47,045 nucleotides of DNA from Clostridium sp. Ade.TY (GTDB lineage Bacteria; Bacillota; Clostridia; Clostridiales; Clostridiaceae). This document shows, in pieces, positions 1 through 7,720 of this stretch; within the stretch, counting starts at the first letter, position 1, and every line of letters starts with the position of its first letter. The notes under the pieces are model-generated. The model saw only the letters and a program-made list of their open reading frames with translations. It did no database searches and was not told where the DNA came from. The stretch covers positions 1 to 47,045 of the forward strand of contig NZ_AVSV01000009.1 in NCBI RefSeq assembly GCF_000498355.1, given 5' to 3'. Position numbers and translations under genes: made by a program.

Positions 1-30
1 AGTGATTTTTTATTTTTATAAAAGTTTCTA

Positions 31-60
31 TTGACAAACAGACTAATAAAATAATAAAAT
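31..60 (+). promoter_or_regulatory. Sigma-A-type promoter of the flavodoxin operon
   Basis: TTGACA at 31-36 and TAAAAT at 55-60 are separated by 18 bases. The predicted transcription start near 67 lies just before the Fur-like site at 73-87, so a bound repressor would block initiation. Confidence 0.6.
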
Positions 61-72
61 ATCATTAAATAA

Positions 73-87
73 TGATAATCAATATCA
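73..87 (+). promoter_or_regulatory. Fur box upstream of flavodoxin
   Basis: The 15 bases read TGATAAT-C-AATATCA. The 7-1-7 Fur consensus is TGATAAT-N-ATTATCA, so only one position differs. The site sits between the -10 element and the ribosome binding site AGGAGG (91-96), where a Fur-Fe(II) dimer would repress. Replacing ferredoxin with flavodoxin under iron limitation is the classical reason for such control. Confidence 0.75.
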
Positions 88-101
88 ATTAGGAGGTAAG
101 T

Positions 102-527
102 ATGAAATTAAATATAATTTATTGGTCAGGAACAGGTAATACAGAGGAAATGGCAAAGCTTATTGCAGAAGGAGCAAGAGAGTCAGGTGCAACTGTTGAG
201 ATTAAAACAGTTGATAAGGCAAAAATAGAGGATGTTAAAGATTGTGATTTACTTGTTTTAGGATCACCTTCAATGGGAGCAGAAGTTATAGAAGAATGCG
301 AAATGGAACCATTTGTACAGTCAATAGAAGGAGAAGTATCAGGTAAGAAAATGATTTTATTTGGATCTTATGGATGGGGAAATGGAGAATTTATGACAGA
401 TTGGGAAGAAAGAATGGAAAATTTAGGAGCTGAGCTTTTAGATAGAGAAGTTATAGTTAGAGAGTTTCCAGAAGGTAATGATAGAGATAAATTAATAGAA
501 ATTGGAAGAAAAGTAGTTAAAATGTAA
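102..527 (+). CDS. fld: Flavodoxin
   Basis: A 141-residue short-chain flavodoxin, a soluble cytoplasmic FMN protein that carries one or two low-potential electrons and replaces ferredoxin when iron is scarce. The phosphate-binding loop SGTGNTE is at about residues 9-15. The typical LLVLGSPSMGAE and LFGSYGWGNGEFM segments that cradle the flavin follow near 50-60 and 86-100. The length is normal for the family. The ATG at 102 follows AGGAGG with good spacing. It is the first gene of a two-gene operon with the DUF3793 gene 18 bases downstream, and the Fur-like box just upstream implies derepression by iron starvation. Identification is secure; the exact redox partner cannot be deduced. Confidence 0.93.
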   Translation: MKLNIIYWSGTGNTEEMAKLIAEGARESGATVEIKTVDKAKIEDVKDCDLLVLGSPSMGAEVIEECEMEPFVQSIEGEVSGKKMILFGSYGWGNGEFMTDWEERMENLGAELLDREVIVREFPEGNDRDKLIEIGRKVVKM

Positions 528-545
528 GTAAAGGGAGAGTTGAAG

Positions 546-1181
546 ATGGGAAGTAAAGTTAAACTGTTTATGGATAAGTTAAATAATGTTAGTGATATAG
601 AATATTTCGATAAATATATGTTATTTTTATTAGCACCAGTAGTAAGTGGCTTTAAGCCATCTTCAACTGTAACTTTAAAAAAGAAAAGTAAAGAATATTT
701 AGTTTGGATAAATTATAAAAAAGCTTTTATGAAAAAGATAGATTTAGATTATATTGTATTAAGAGAAGATGAAAATGCAATTATATTACTTGTATATTCA
801 AAACAAAGTTTAGAAAAAGTAATAAACTCAAAAAAAGTAAAAAAGTTTTTAGTTAAATTAGGATACACAATTAATTTGAATTTTAATATTTCTGATATAT
901 TAGATGTTTTAGTTTATAGGTATGAAAAGATTCATTGTCCTCATGAATTAGGAATCTTTTTAGGAATACCGTTAGATGATGTCATTGATTTTATGGAATG
1001 TAAGGAGAAGAAATGTTTAATATGTGGGTATTGGAAAGTTTTTAATGATTTTGATAATGCAATAGAAATATTCAATAATTATAATAAATCGAAAGAAGTT
1101 GTTTTAGATTGTGGAATATTAGAGATACAATCAAATAAAATAATAGATATGCTTAAAAATAAGATTGAAATAGCAATATAA
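546..1181 (+). CDS. DUF3793 family protein, partner of flavodoxin
   Basis: A 211-residue protein of unknown function, recognised as DUF3793 by the pattern HCPHELGIFLGIPLDDVIDFM in its second half followed by a Cys-containing stretch (KKCLICGYWKVF). It has no signal peptide or clear membrane helix, so it is probably cytoplasmic. I place the start at ATG 546, because AAGGGAGAG (530-538) is spaced correctly for it; the TTG at 540 would sit too close. It shares the Fur-controlled transcript with flavodoxin, and a terminator follows directly. Two Cys residues in ECKEKKCLIC and the conserved His invite a metal- or redox-related role, but that is inference. Family assignment is fairly sure; function is unknown. 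Confidence 0.8.
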   Translation: MGSKVKLFMDKLNNVSDIEYFDKYMLFLLAPVVSGFKPSSTVTLKKKSKEYLVWINYKKAFMKKIDLDYIVLREDENAIILLVYSKQSLEKVINSKKVKKFLVKLGYTINLNFNISDILDVLVYRYEKIHCPHELGIFLGIPLDDVIDFMECKEKKCLICGYWKVFNDFDNAIEIFNNYNKSKEVVLDCGILEIQSNKIIDMLKNKIEIAI

Positions 1182-1184
1182 ATT

Positions 1185-1220
1185 AAAGAGAGATTTATTT
1201 AAATCTCTCTTTATATTTTA
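1185..1220 (+). terminator. Rho-independent terminator after flavodoxin operon
   Basis: A perfect 12-bp stem (AAAGAGAGATTT / AAATCTCTCTTT, loop ATTT) begins four bases after the DUF3793 stop codon and runs into a T-rich stretch. Confidence 0.75.
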
Positions 1221-1339
1221 ATTTACAAAAAGTTTAATTATAAAAATAGAAATCGAAAGTATTTTAAAGATATTTAAAGAAAGAGATATAAAGTTTAGTT
1301 TAATTAAATTAAATAGGATAAAATGATTGTAAGTATTAA

Positions 1340-1368
1340 TTTAAAAGGTTAATGTAATTTTCTATTAT
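1340..1368 (+). promoter_or_regulatory. Possible promoter of the CLC gene
   Basis: TTTAAA (1340-1345) and TATTAT (1363-1368) are 17 bases apart, about 50 bases before the start codon. Such hexamers are common in DNA this AT-rich, so support is modest. Confidence 0.35.
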
Positions 1369-1420
1369 TCAAAATAAAATATATAATTAAAAGTAGACTG
1401 CATTTAAGGGGGAATTATTA

Positions 1421-3010
1421 ATGAAAAAGAACAAAGATGGAGTAGAAGAAATTTTTCCCCATAGAAATAATTTGAAAATTAGATTAATATGGGAAGCGGC
1501 ACTTATTGGATTAATTACAGGATTAGTAATTGTTGCAAATAGAGTGTTAGTTGAAAAATTATCTCCATTACTAATTAAATTTTATGTTTATGCAAAGGGA
1601 AATCCGCTAGATATACTTTTAGTTTTTGTAATATTAGGAGCTATGGGATTTATTGTTGGATGTTTAGTAAAGAAAGATCCAATGATATCAGGTAGTGGTA
1701 TACCCCAAGTTGAAGGCATACTTATGAAAAGGCTTGAAGCTAATTGGCTAAGAGTTTTAGTTTTTAAATTTATTGGTGGAACAATGGCTTTAGTTGCTGG
1801 GTTATCAGTAGGACGTGAAGGTCCATCAGTTCAAATGGGGGCATCAATAGGGCAAGGTTTCTCAAAGGTATGTAAAAGAATAAATATAGAAGATAAATTT
1901 CTAATAACAAGTGGTGCAAGTGCTGGTCTTGCAGGTGCATTTAATGCACCTTTATCAGGAGTTGTATTTGCATTAGAAGAAGTACATAAAAACTTTTCTC
2001 CATTAGTTTTACTTTCTGCAATGTCAGCATCTATTGCAGCAGATTTTATGTGTAAAAATTTTCTAGGTCTTGAACCAGCCTTAGGATTCTCAAATGTACA
2101 AGTATTCCCATTAAAATATTATTGGGCATTAATATTATTAGGTATTATATTAGGGGGTACTGGTGTAATTTTTAGTAAAGGAATACTTAAAACACAAGAT
2201 ATATATGGAAAGTTTAAAAATGTTCCAGTTCAAGTAAAAGTAATGGTACCATTTATTTGTGCAGGAATAGTTGGTCTTACAGCACCACTTCTTTTAGGTG
2301 GTGGACATATACTTATAATGAGCCTTGTAAATGGAGGTTTTACTATTTGGGTATTACTTGTATTTTTAATAGTTAAATACCTATTTACATTTGTAAGCTT
2401 TGGATCAAACTCACCTGGTGGTATCTTTTTCCCACTATTAGTATTAGGAGCTATCGTTGGTAATATATTTGGAATACTTGTTTGTAAAGCAACAAATATA
2501 CCAACAGTATATATAATTAATTTTATAATACTTGCTATGGCTGGACATTTTGCATCAATTGTTAAAGCTCCAATAACAGGAATTGTTTTAATAACAGAAA
2601 TGTCAGGTTCATTTGAACATTTATTGGCACTTACTGTAGTTGTAATTGCTGCATATGTTACATCAGATGTATTAAAATCAGAGCCAATATATGAAAGTCT
2701 TTTAGAAAGAAGACTTAAAAAGTGTGGTAATTTAGATTGTGATAGTGAAGAATGTAAGCCATATGTTAAGAAAACTTTATTAGAAGTCTCTGTATTTATG
2801 GGAAGTAAGGTTGAGGGAAAACTAATAAAAGATATAGAATGGCCAAAGAAATGTTTACTAGTTGCTATAAAAAGAGGAGGAAAGGAAATTATACCAAAAG
2901 GTAATACAAAGATTCTTTCAGGAGACTTTTTAGTTGTTTTAGTAGATGATGATGAGAGAGCGGCATTGTCATTAGAAAAACTTCAAGATTTAGCATCTCA
3001 TGTTCAATAA
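1421..3010 (+). CDS. CLC-family chloride/proton antiporter with C-terminal TrkA_C domain
   Basis: A 529-residue integral membrane protein of the CLC family that exchanges chloride for protons across the cytoplasmic membrane. The three selectivity-filter motifs are present: GSGIP at 91-95, GREGP at 131-135 and the GSNSPGGIFFP segment at 328-338. Glu133 corresponds to the external gating glutamate. The EE pair at 186-187 corresponds to the internal proton-pathway glutamate of E. coli ClcA, so an antiporter is more likely than a passive channel. Residues from about 450 form a TrkA_C (RCK_C) domain, a ligand-binding regulatory module often fused to bacterial CLCs. The start ATG follows AAGGGGG. 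It is a single-gene unit ended by the hairpin at 3062. Confidence 0.92.
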   Translation: MKKNKDGVEEIFPHRNNLKIRLIWEAALIGLITGLVIVANRVLVEKLSPLLIKFYVYAKGNPLDILLVFVILGAMGFIVGCLVKKDPMISGSGIPQVEGILMKRLEANWLRVLVFKFIGGTMALVAGLSVGREGPSVQMGASIGQGFSKVCKRINIEDKFLITSGASAGLAGAFNAPLSGVVFALEEVHKNFSPLVLLSAMSASIAADFMCKNFLGLEPALGFSNVQVFPLKYYWALILLGIILGGTGVIFSKGILKTQDIYGKFKNVPVQVKVMVPFICAGIVGLTAPLLLGGGHILIMSLVNGGFTIWVLLVFLIVKYLFTFVSFGSNSPGGIFFPLLVLGAIVGNIFGILVCKATNIPTVYIINFIILAMAGHFASIVKAPITGIVLITEMSGSFEHLLALTVVVIAAYVTSDVLKSEPIYESLLERRLKKCGNLDCDSEECKPYVKKTLLEVSVFMGSKVEGKLIKDIEWPKKCLLVAIKRGGKEIIPKGNTKILSGDFLVVLVDDDERAALSLEKLQDLASHVQ

Positions 3011-3061
3011 ATAAAAATATATATGATTTATATAAAAATATTAACTTTAGTATATACTAAT

Positions 3062-3089
3062 AAGAGCTAGAAATATTTCTAGCTCTTAA
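3062..3089 (+). terminator. Terminator-like hairpin after CLC gene
   Basis: A 12-bp perfect inverted repeat (AAGAGCTAGAAA / TTTCTAGCTCTT) is followed only by a short AT stretch. The U-tract is weak, so readthrough into the NERD gene is possible. Confidence 0.55.
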
Positions 3090-3111
3090 TTTATATAATG
3101 AGGTGAAATTG

Positions 3112-3879
3112 ATGGCTATATTAGTAGATATGAATAATCTTAAAGAAGAAAATAAAAAGCTAAATTTTAATAAATTTTCAATAGTAATTATATTTATAAT
3201 AGGTATATTTATAGTTAAGTTGTTATTTGAAGTAATAAGTAGTTTTTTTGATATGTATAAAGTTTTAGGTTCATATTATGATCTTATAGTAATTTTAATA
3301 GCATTAGTTTTAACATATGTATATTCAAAGAGAAAATATTTAAAAAAGGAATATATGACAAAAGGATTTATTGATTTAAGTAAAAAGAAAAATGAAAGTA
3401 TTAAAGTAGAGCCTTCTGTACTAAAGAGACTTGGAAGTAAAAGTTACATAGTAAATAATGCTAAAGTATCCTTAAGAGGCGGAATAAATTATATAGATAC
3501 TATATGTATAAATGAGAATGGAGTTTTTATTATATATGATAGAAAAGATAAAGGAGTTATAACAGGAGATTATTCTAGTAGTAAGTGGGAAGTTGAAAAT
3601 AATTTTGAAGTTAAAAAAATAAATAATCCTAAAGATATTATAGAAAATCAAATTAAAAAATTAGATAAATATATAAAAGATTTAGGTTATAAGATTGAAG
3701 TTAAGGGGATAGTTTATTATTCAGAGTATACAGAATTAAATATAAAAGGTTTTAGTGATAATATAAAATTTTTTAATACAAATAAAGATGAGGAATTAAT
3801 AAATTTTGTAGAAAAAAATAGAGGAAAATATAAAATAAGTTTTCAAGAGATTTTGGATATAATATCAAAAATAAAATAG
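3112..3879 (+). CDS. Membrane-anchored NERD-domain protein
   Basis: A 255-residue protein with two hydrophobic helices in the first 75 residues and a cytoplasmic NERD (nuclease-related) domain from about residue 100. The NERD signature is the block GGINYIDTICINENGVFIIYDRKDKGVITG; related proteins have an E-x-K of the restriction-endonuclease-like fold at this place. Here the equivalent positions read YDRKD, so the canonical Glu seems absent or shifted. I choose ATG 3112, 6 bases after GAGGTG, over the GTG at 3103, which lies within that ribosome binding site. It is monocistronic between two terminators. Nuclease activity is not assured; family placement is moderately secure. Confidence 0.7.
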   Translation: MAILVDMNNLKEENKKLNFNKFSIVIIFIIGIFIVKLLFEVISSFFDMYKVLGSYYDLIVILIALVLTYVYSKRKYLKKEYMTKGFIDLSKKKNESIKVEPSVLKRLGSKSYIVNNAKVSLRGGINYIDTICINENGVFIIYDRKDKGVITGDYSSSKWEVENNFEVKKINNPKDIIENQIKKLDKYIKDLGYKIEVKGIVYYSEYTELNIKGFSDNIKFFNTNKDEELINFVEKNRGKYKISFQEILDIISKIK

Positions 3880-3900
3880 GTTTGAAATATAAATTTAAAA

Positions 3901-3947
3901 ATTACAAGTAGAGTTGATGTTTATTAACTTTATTTGTAATTTTTTTA
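3901..3947 (+). terminator. Rho-independent terminator after NERD gene
   Basis: ATTACAAGTAGAGTT pairs with AACTTTATTTGTAAT over 15 bp with two G-T wobbles, around a 10-base loop, followed by T7. Confidence 0.8.
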
Positions 3948-4108
3948 TTTAATATAAATTAAATGAAAAATGATAATATAAAACTCTTAAATATGACATT
4001 ATATAAAAATTAAAACGATAAAAATGTTAATAGATGATTAAAAATGACATAATATTTAACAAAAAGTATAAAAAGTTTAAAAAAAATTAACTAAATTAAG
4101 TGCTTTTA

Positions 4109-4117
4109 TGATATACT
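4109..4117 (+). promoter_or_regulatory. Extended -10 promoter of the phn transport operon
   Basis: TG-A-TATACT (4109-4117) is an extended -10 element about 60 bases before phnD. No good -35 hexamer lies upstream, which is usual for extended -10 promoters. TTAAC-like words at 4056 and 4088 could belong to a phosphate-control site but are too weak to call. Confidence 0.5.
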
Positions 4118-4175
4118 AAACTCGAATTTAAAATTAAATCAAACACAAGAATATTTTGGGGAGGATATACATTTT

Positions 4176-5207
4176 ATGAAGATGAAAAAGATAGTGTCGT
4201 TAATGGGAGCTTTAGTCCTTGGAGCATCTATGCTTGCAGGTTGTGGAAGTTCAAGTGATACTTCAAAATTACCAGAGGAGCTAGTTGTACAATTTGTTCC
4301 ATCAAGAGAACCAGGAGAAATATTAGAAGCAACAAAGCCACTTTCAGGAATGCTTAAAGAAAAATTAAGTGAAAAAGGATATGACTTTAATAATGTAAAA
4401 ATAGAGGTTGGTACAAGCTTTGAAGTAGTTGGAGAAGGATTAACTTCAGGAACTGCTCATGTTGGATTTATACCAGGAAGTACATATGTATTATATGATG
4501 ATGGGGCTGAAGCAATACTTACAGCAACAAGAGATGGATTAAATCATGATTCAGATAATGCTAAAGATTGGAATAAGGAACCAACAAAAGCTTCAGATAA
4601 GCAAGCAGTAAGTTATAGAGCATTAATAATAGCTGGTCCATCAGAAAAGGGACAAGAGTTAGCTAAAAAGATAAATAATGGTGAAAAGTTAACAACTGAA
4701 GATTTAAAAACAGCTAAATGGGGAGTGCCAGCAAGTACGACTTCACCAGCTGGATATGTATATCCATCATTATGGTTAAAAGATAATTATGGAATGAATG
4801 GATTAGGAGAATTACCAAATGTAGTTCCAACAGATTCATATACAAGTGCTATGGCAAGGCTTGCTTCAGGACAGTTAGATATAATAACTACTTATGCAGA
4901 TGCAAGAAGAGACAATGAAGATAGATGGAAATCTGAAATGGGTGGAAAAGATATATGGAAAGATACAGCTGTAATTGGTGTAACTCCGGCTATATATAAC
5001 GATACAATATCAGTATCAAAAAATGCAGATTTTATAGATGATAACTTTAAGAAAGCTCTTCAAGAATCATTTATTGAAATTGCAGGAACTAAAGAAGGTA
5101 AAGAAATAATTTCAGTATATAGCCACAATGGTTATGAAATAGCAGAAGATAAAAATTATGACAAAGAGCGTGAAGCACAAGAATTAATAAAGTCAATGAA
5201 TAAGTAA
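4176..5207 (+). CDS. phnD: Phosphonate/phosphite ABC transporter substrate-binding lipoprotein (PhnD family)
   Basis: A 343-residue extracytoplasmic solute-binding lipoprotein. The N-terminus has Lys residues, a hydrophobic stretch and the lipobox SMLAGC, with the lipidated Cys at position 23. The mature part is a PhnD-type type II periplasmic fold, seen in VVQFVPSREPGEILEATKPL and the later GLTSGTAHVGFIPGSTYVL segment. It captures phosphonate, phosphite or a similar phosphorus oxyanion and hands it to the two permeases encoded downstream. ATG 4176 is preferred because GGGGAGG at 4157-4163 serves it best. A strong hairpin separates it from phnC, a common way to make more binding protein than transporter. 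The exact substrate cannot be told from sequence. Confidence 0.88.
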   Translation: MKMKKIVSLMGALVLGASMLAGCGSSSDTSKLPEELVVQFVPSREPGEILEATKPLSGMLKEKLSEKGYDFNNVKIEVGTSFEVVGEGLTSGTAHVGFIPGSTYVLYDDGAEAILTATRDGLNHDSDNAKDWNKEPTKASDKQAVSYRALIIAGPSEKGQELAKKINNGEKLTTEDLKTAKWGVPASTTSPAGYVYPSLWLKDNYGMNGLGELPNVVPTDSYTSAMARLASGQLDIITTYADARRDNEDRWKSEMGGKDIWKDTAVIGVTPAIYNDTISVSKNADFIDDNFKKALQESFIEIAGTKEGKEIISVYSHNGYEIAEDKNYDKEREAQELIKSMNK

Positions 5208-5225
5208 TACAAAAGTAAAATTATA

Positions 5226-5260
5226 AAAAGCTCATGTCAAAATGGCATGAGCTTTTATTT
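5226..5260 (+). terminator. Intra-operon hairpin between phnD and phnC
   Basis: AAAAGCTCATG (5226-5236) pairs with CATGAGCTTTT (5246-5256); two further inner pairs leave a 5-base loop. Only a short ATTT follows, so it probably acts as a partial terminator or 3'-end stabiliser for phnD mRNA, with some readthrough into phnC. Confidence 0.6.
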
Positions 5261-5283
5261 AAAATTAATTGGAGGAATTAAGA

Positions 5284-6048
5284 TTGATTAAATTTACAAA
5301 TGTTAATAAAGTGTACCCAAATGGATATAAAGCATTAAAAAATATTAATCTTGAAATTAAACAAGGTGAGTTTGTTGCAATAATAGGTTTATCAGGAGCT
5401 GGTAAGTCAACTTTACTTAGAACTATAAATAAAATGCATGATATAACAGATGGTGAACTTATAGTTGATAATCAAAATGTAAAAAGTCTTAGAGGAAAAG
5501 ATTTACGTTCTTTTAGAAGAAAAATAGGAATGGTGTTTCAATCATTTAATTTAATAACTAGAACTACTGTAATTAGAAATGTATTAACATCAAGAGTTCC
5601 TGATATGCCTCTTTGGAAAGCTTTTTTAGGAATATTTTCAAAGAAAGATAAAGTTATAGCTTTAGAAGCATTGGATAAGGTTGGGATATTGGATAAAGCT
5701 TATGTTAGGGCAGATCAATTATCTGGTGGACAGCAGCAGAGAGTTGCTCTTGCAAGAACTTTAGCACAAAAGCCAGAAATTATATTGGCAGATGAGCCTG
5801 TTGCAGCTTTAGATCCAGTAACGGCAAAGGAAGTTATGGATGATTTTAAAAGAATAAATAAAGATATGAGTATATCAATATTAATAAATATACATCATGT
5901 AGATTTAGCACTTAAATACGCAGATAGAGTAGTTGGGATTAAAGCTGGAGAAATAATATATGATTGTCCTTCAACTGATGTAACACCAGATGTTTTAAAA
6001 GAAATATATGGTCGTGATGTAACAAAAGATGAAATGATGGGTGAGTAA
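5284..6048 (+). CDS. phnC: Phosphonate/phosphite ABC transporter ATP-binding protein
   Basis: A 254-residue ATPase that powers the importer from the cytoplasmic face. Walker A is GLSGAGKS (35-42), the ABC signature LSGGQQQR begins near 146, and Walker B ILADEP has its Asp at 170 and catalytic Glu at 171; the switch His is in NIHH. The start is TTG 5284, seven bases after GGAGGA; the resulting N-terminus MIKFTNVNKVYPNG matches PhnC proteins, whereas the upstream TTG at 5269 would overlap the ribosome binding site. The gene overlaps or abuts phnE, indicating translational coupling. All catalytic motifs are intact. Confidence 0.9.
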   Translation: MIKFTNVNKVYPNGYKALKNINLEIKQGEFVAIIGLSGAGKSTLLRTINKMHDITDGELIVDNQNVKSLRGKDLRSFRRKIGMVFQSFNLITRTTVIRNVLTSRVPDMPLWKAFLGIFSKKDKVIALEALDKVGILDKAYVRADQLSGGQQQRVALARTLAQKPEIILADEPVAALDPVTAKEVMDDFKRINKDMSISILINIHHVDLALKYADRVVGIKAGEIIYDCPSTDVTPDVLKEIYGRDVTKDEMMGE

Positions 6049-6049
6049 T

Positions 6050-6871
6050 ATGGCAGGTGTTAAAAATATATTAAAAGGAAAGAGTATTACATTATCAAAT
6101 GGTAAAGAAGTAAAAGAGCCAAGATCAATGATGCCTTTTATTATAATTGCTATAGTAATAGCTGTTTTGATATCGGCTAAGGTTACTGATTTTTCATTTG
6201 AAACTATTATAAAAAGAGGAGATCAATTTTTTGCAATATTAAAAGATATGATACCTCCAGACTTTAGTTATGCAAGTACTATATGGAAACCACTTTTAGA
6301 TACAATAAAGATGTCTATATTAGGATCAATTTTAGGATGTATAGTAGCAGTCCCTTTTGCTATTCTTTCATCTACTAATATAAATCATAATAAATTAATA
6401 CTTTGGGTTGTAAGATTTTTTTCAAGTATAATAAGAACTTTACCTACACTTATTATAGCTTTAATTGCAACATACATATTTGATTTAGGTACATTTGCAG
6501 GAACTATAGCTATAGCTGTATTTACATTTGGAATAGTTGCAAAAATGTTATATGAAAAAATAGAAACTGTTGATATGGGACCTTTTGAGGCTATGGAAGC
6601 TGTTGGTGCTACAAAGCTTAAAGCATTTTTAGGATCTGTTCTTCCACAAATATTGCCAAGTTATTTTTCAATTTGTTTGTATAGTTTTGAAATAAATGTA
6701 CGTTATGCTGCAATATTAGGTTATGTTGGAGCTGGGGGTATAGGCTTAATACTTAATGAGAAAATTGGTTGGAGAGAATATAATAGGGTAGGTATGATTT
6801 TACTTATGTTATTTATAACTGTAATATCAATAGAATACTTAAGTAAATACATAAGGAGGAAATTAGGTTAG
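6050..6871 (+). CDS. phnE: Phosphonate/phosphite ABC transporter permease 1
   Basis: A 273-residue BPD_transp_1 permease with about six membrane helices, forming half of the translocation channel. The EAA loop that docks onto the ATPase is EAMEAVGATKLKAFLGSVLP, starting near residue 180. The PhnE-like N-terminal extension precedes the first helix. I use ATG 6050, one base after the phnC stop; a GTG at 6041 inside phnC is an alternative that adds three residues. It is followed by a second, divergent PhnE at a one-base interval. Two PhnE subunits instead of one homodimer is an arrangement known in many Firmicutes phn operons. Confidence 0.87.
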   Translation: MAGVKNILKGKSITLSNGKEVKEPRSMMPFIIIAIVIAVLISAKVTDFSFETIIKRGDQFFAILKDMIPPDFSYASTIWKPLLDTIKMSILGSILGCIVAVPFAILSSTNINHNKLILWVVRFFSSIIRTLPTLIIALIATYIFDLGTFAGTIAIAVFTFGIVAKMLYEKIETVDMGPFEAMEAVGATKLKAFLGSVLPQILPSYFSICLYSFEINVRYAAILGYVGAGGIGLILNEKIGWREYNRVGMILLMLFITVISIEYLSKYIRRKLG

Positions 6872-6872
6872 T

Positions 6873-7682
6873 ATGAAAGAAAAAATAGCAAAACAATTAT
6901 CAAAAGAGCCAAGACTTTGGATTGTAAAAACTTTATCTGTAGCAATAGTACTAGCTTTAATTCTTTGGTCAACAGGATCTATTGAATTTACAGGGGTTCA
7001 AAAAGGTGGACTAGATGTAGCTAAAAATATATTTACTGGTATATTAACACCTAATACAAAATTGTTATTTAATTTTACAGAAACTGGGGTTTTATATCTT
7101 ATATTTGAAACTGCATGTATAGCATTACTTGGTACTTTAATTGGTGCTGTAATATCTGTACCATTTGCATTTCTTTGCGCAAGTAATATTGTACCAAAAT
7201 GGGTTAGCGCTATAGGAACATTTATAGTTGCTGGCATTAGAACATTCCCAGCATTTGTTTATGGACTTATGTTTATTAAAGTTGCTGGACCTGGACCATT
7301 TACTGGAGTTTTAACACTATCAGTTGCATCAATTGGAATGGTTACAAAACTTTATATAGAAGCCATTGAAGATTTAGATAAAAGTATATTAGAATCGTTA
7401 GATGCTGCTGGATGTTCAACATTACAAAAAATTAGATATGGTATATTACCACAACTTTCTACTAACTTTATTTCAACTGCTATATATAGATATGAAATAA
7501 ATGTAAAAGATGCAACTATATTAGGAATAGTTGGGGCTGGTGGAATAGGTGCTCCTCTTGTATTTGCAATGAATTCATATAAGTGGGGTGAAGTTGGTGC
7601 TATACTTCTTGGATTAATAATATTTGTATTAATAGTTGAATATTATTCAGGAAAAATAAGAACTAAATTAGCTAGAGGTTAA
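6873..7682 (+). CDS. phnE: Phosphonate/phosphite ABC transporter permease 2
   Basis: A 269-residue second PhnE permease, expected to pair with the upstream one as a heterodimeric channel. It has about six hydrophobic segments and the EAA-loop ESLDAAGCSTLQKIRYGILP beginning near residue 174. The start ATG lies one base after the previous stop, and its ribosome binding site (GGAGGA, 6855-6860) is inside phnE1. It is the last gene of phnDCEE; no phosphonate-degrading genes follow, so the imported substrate must be used by enzymes encoded elsewhere. A terminator shared with the convergent nucleotidase gene begins seven bases later. Confidence 0.87.
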   Translation: MKEKIAKQLSKEPRLWIVKTLSVAIVLALILWSTGSIEFTGVQKGGLDVAKNIFTGILTPNTKLLFNFTETGVLYLIFETACIALLGTLIGAVISVPFAFLCASNIVPKWVSAIGTFIVAGIRTFPAFVYGLMFIKVAGPGPFTGVLTLSVASIGMVTKLYIEAIEDLDKSILESLDAAGCSTLQKIRYGILPQLSTNFISTAIYRYEINVKDATILGIVGAGGIGAPLVFAMNSYKWGEVGAILLGLIIFVLIVEYYSGKIRTKLARG

Positions 7683-7688
7683 TGAAAA

Positions 7689-7720
7689 AAAGGACTGGAA
7701 ATCAGTCCTTTATTTTTTTT
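7689..7720. terminator. Bidirectional terminator between phnE and the nucleotidase gene
   Basis: AAAGGACTG (7689-7697) pairs with CAGTCCTTT (7703-7711) around GAAAT. On + it is followed by ATTTTTTTT and on - by a run of T as well, so it can end both convergent transcripts. Its right arm encodes the end of the - strand gene. Confidence 0.8.

Noticed and set aside
4055..4093. PhoB/PhoP-type direct repeats before phnD
   Set aside because: TTTAAC-like words recur with roughly 11-base periodicity, but two of four are poor and such words are common in this AT-rich DNA.
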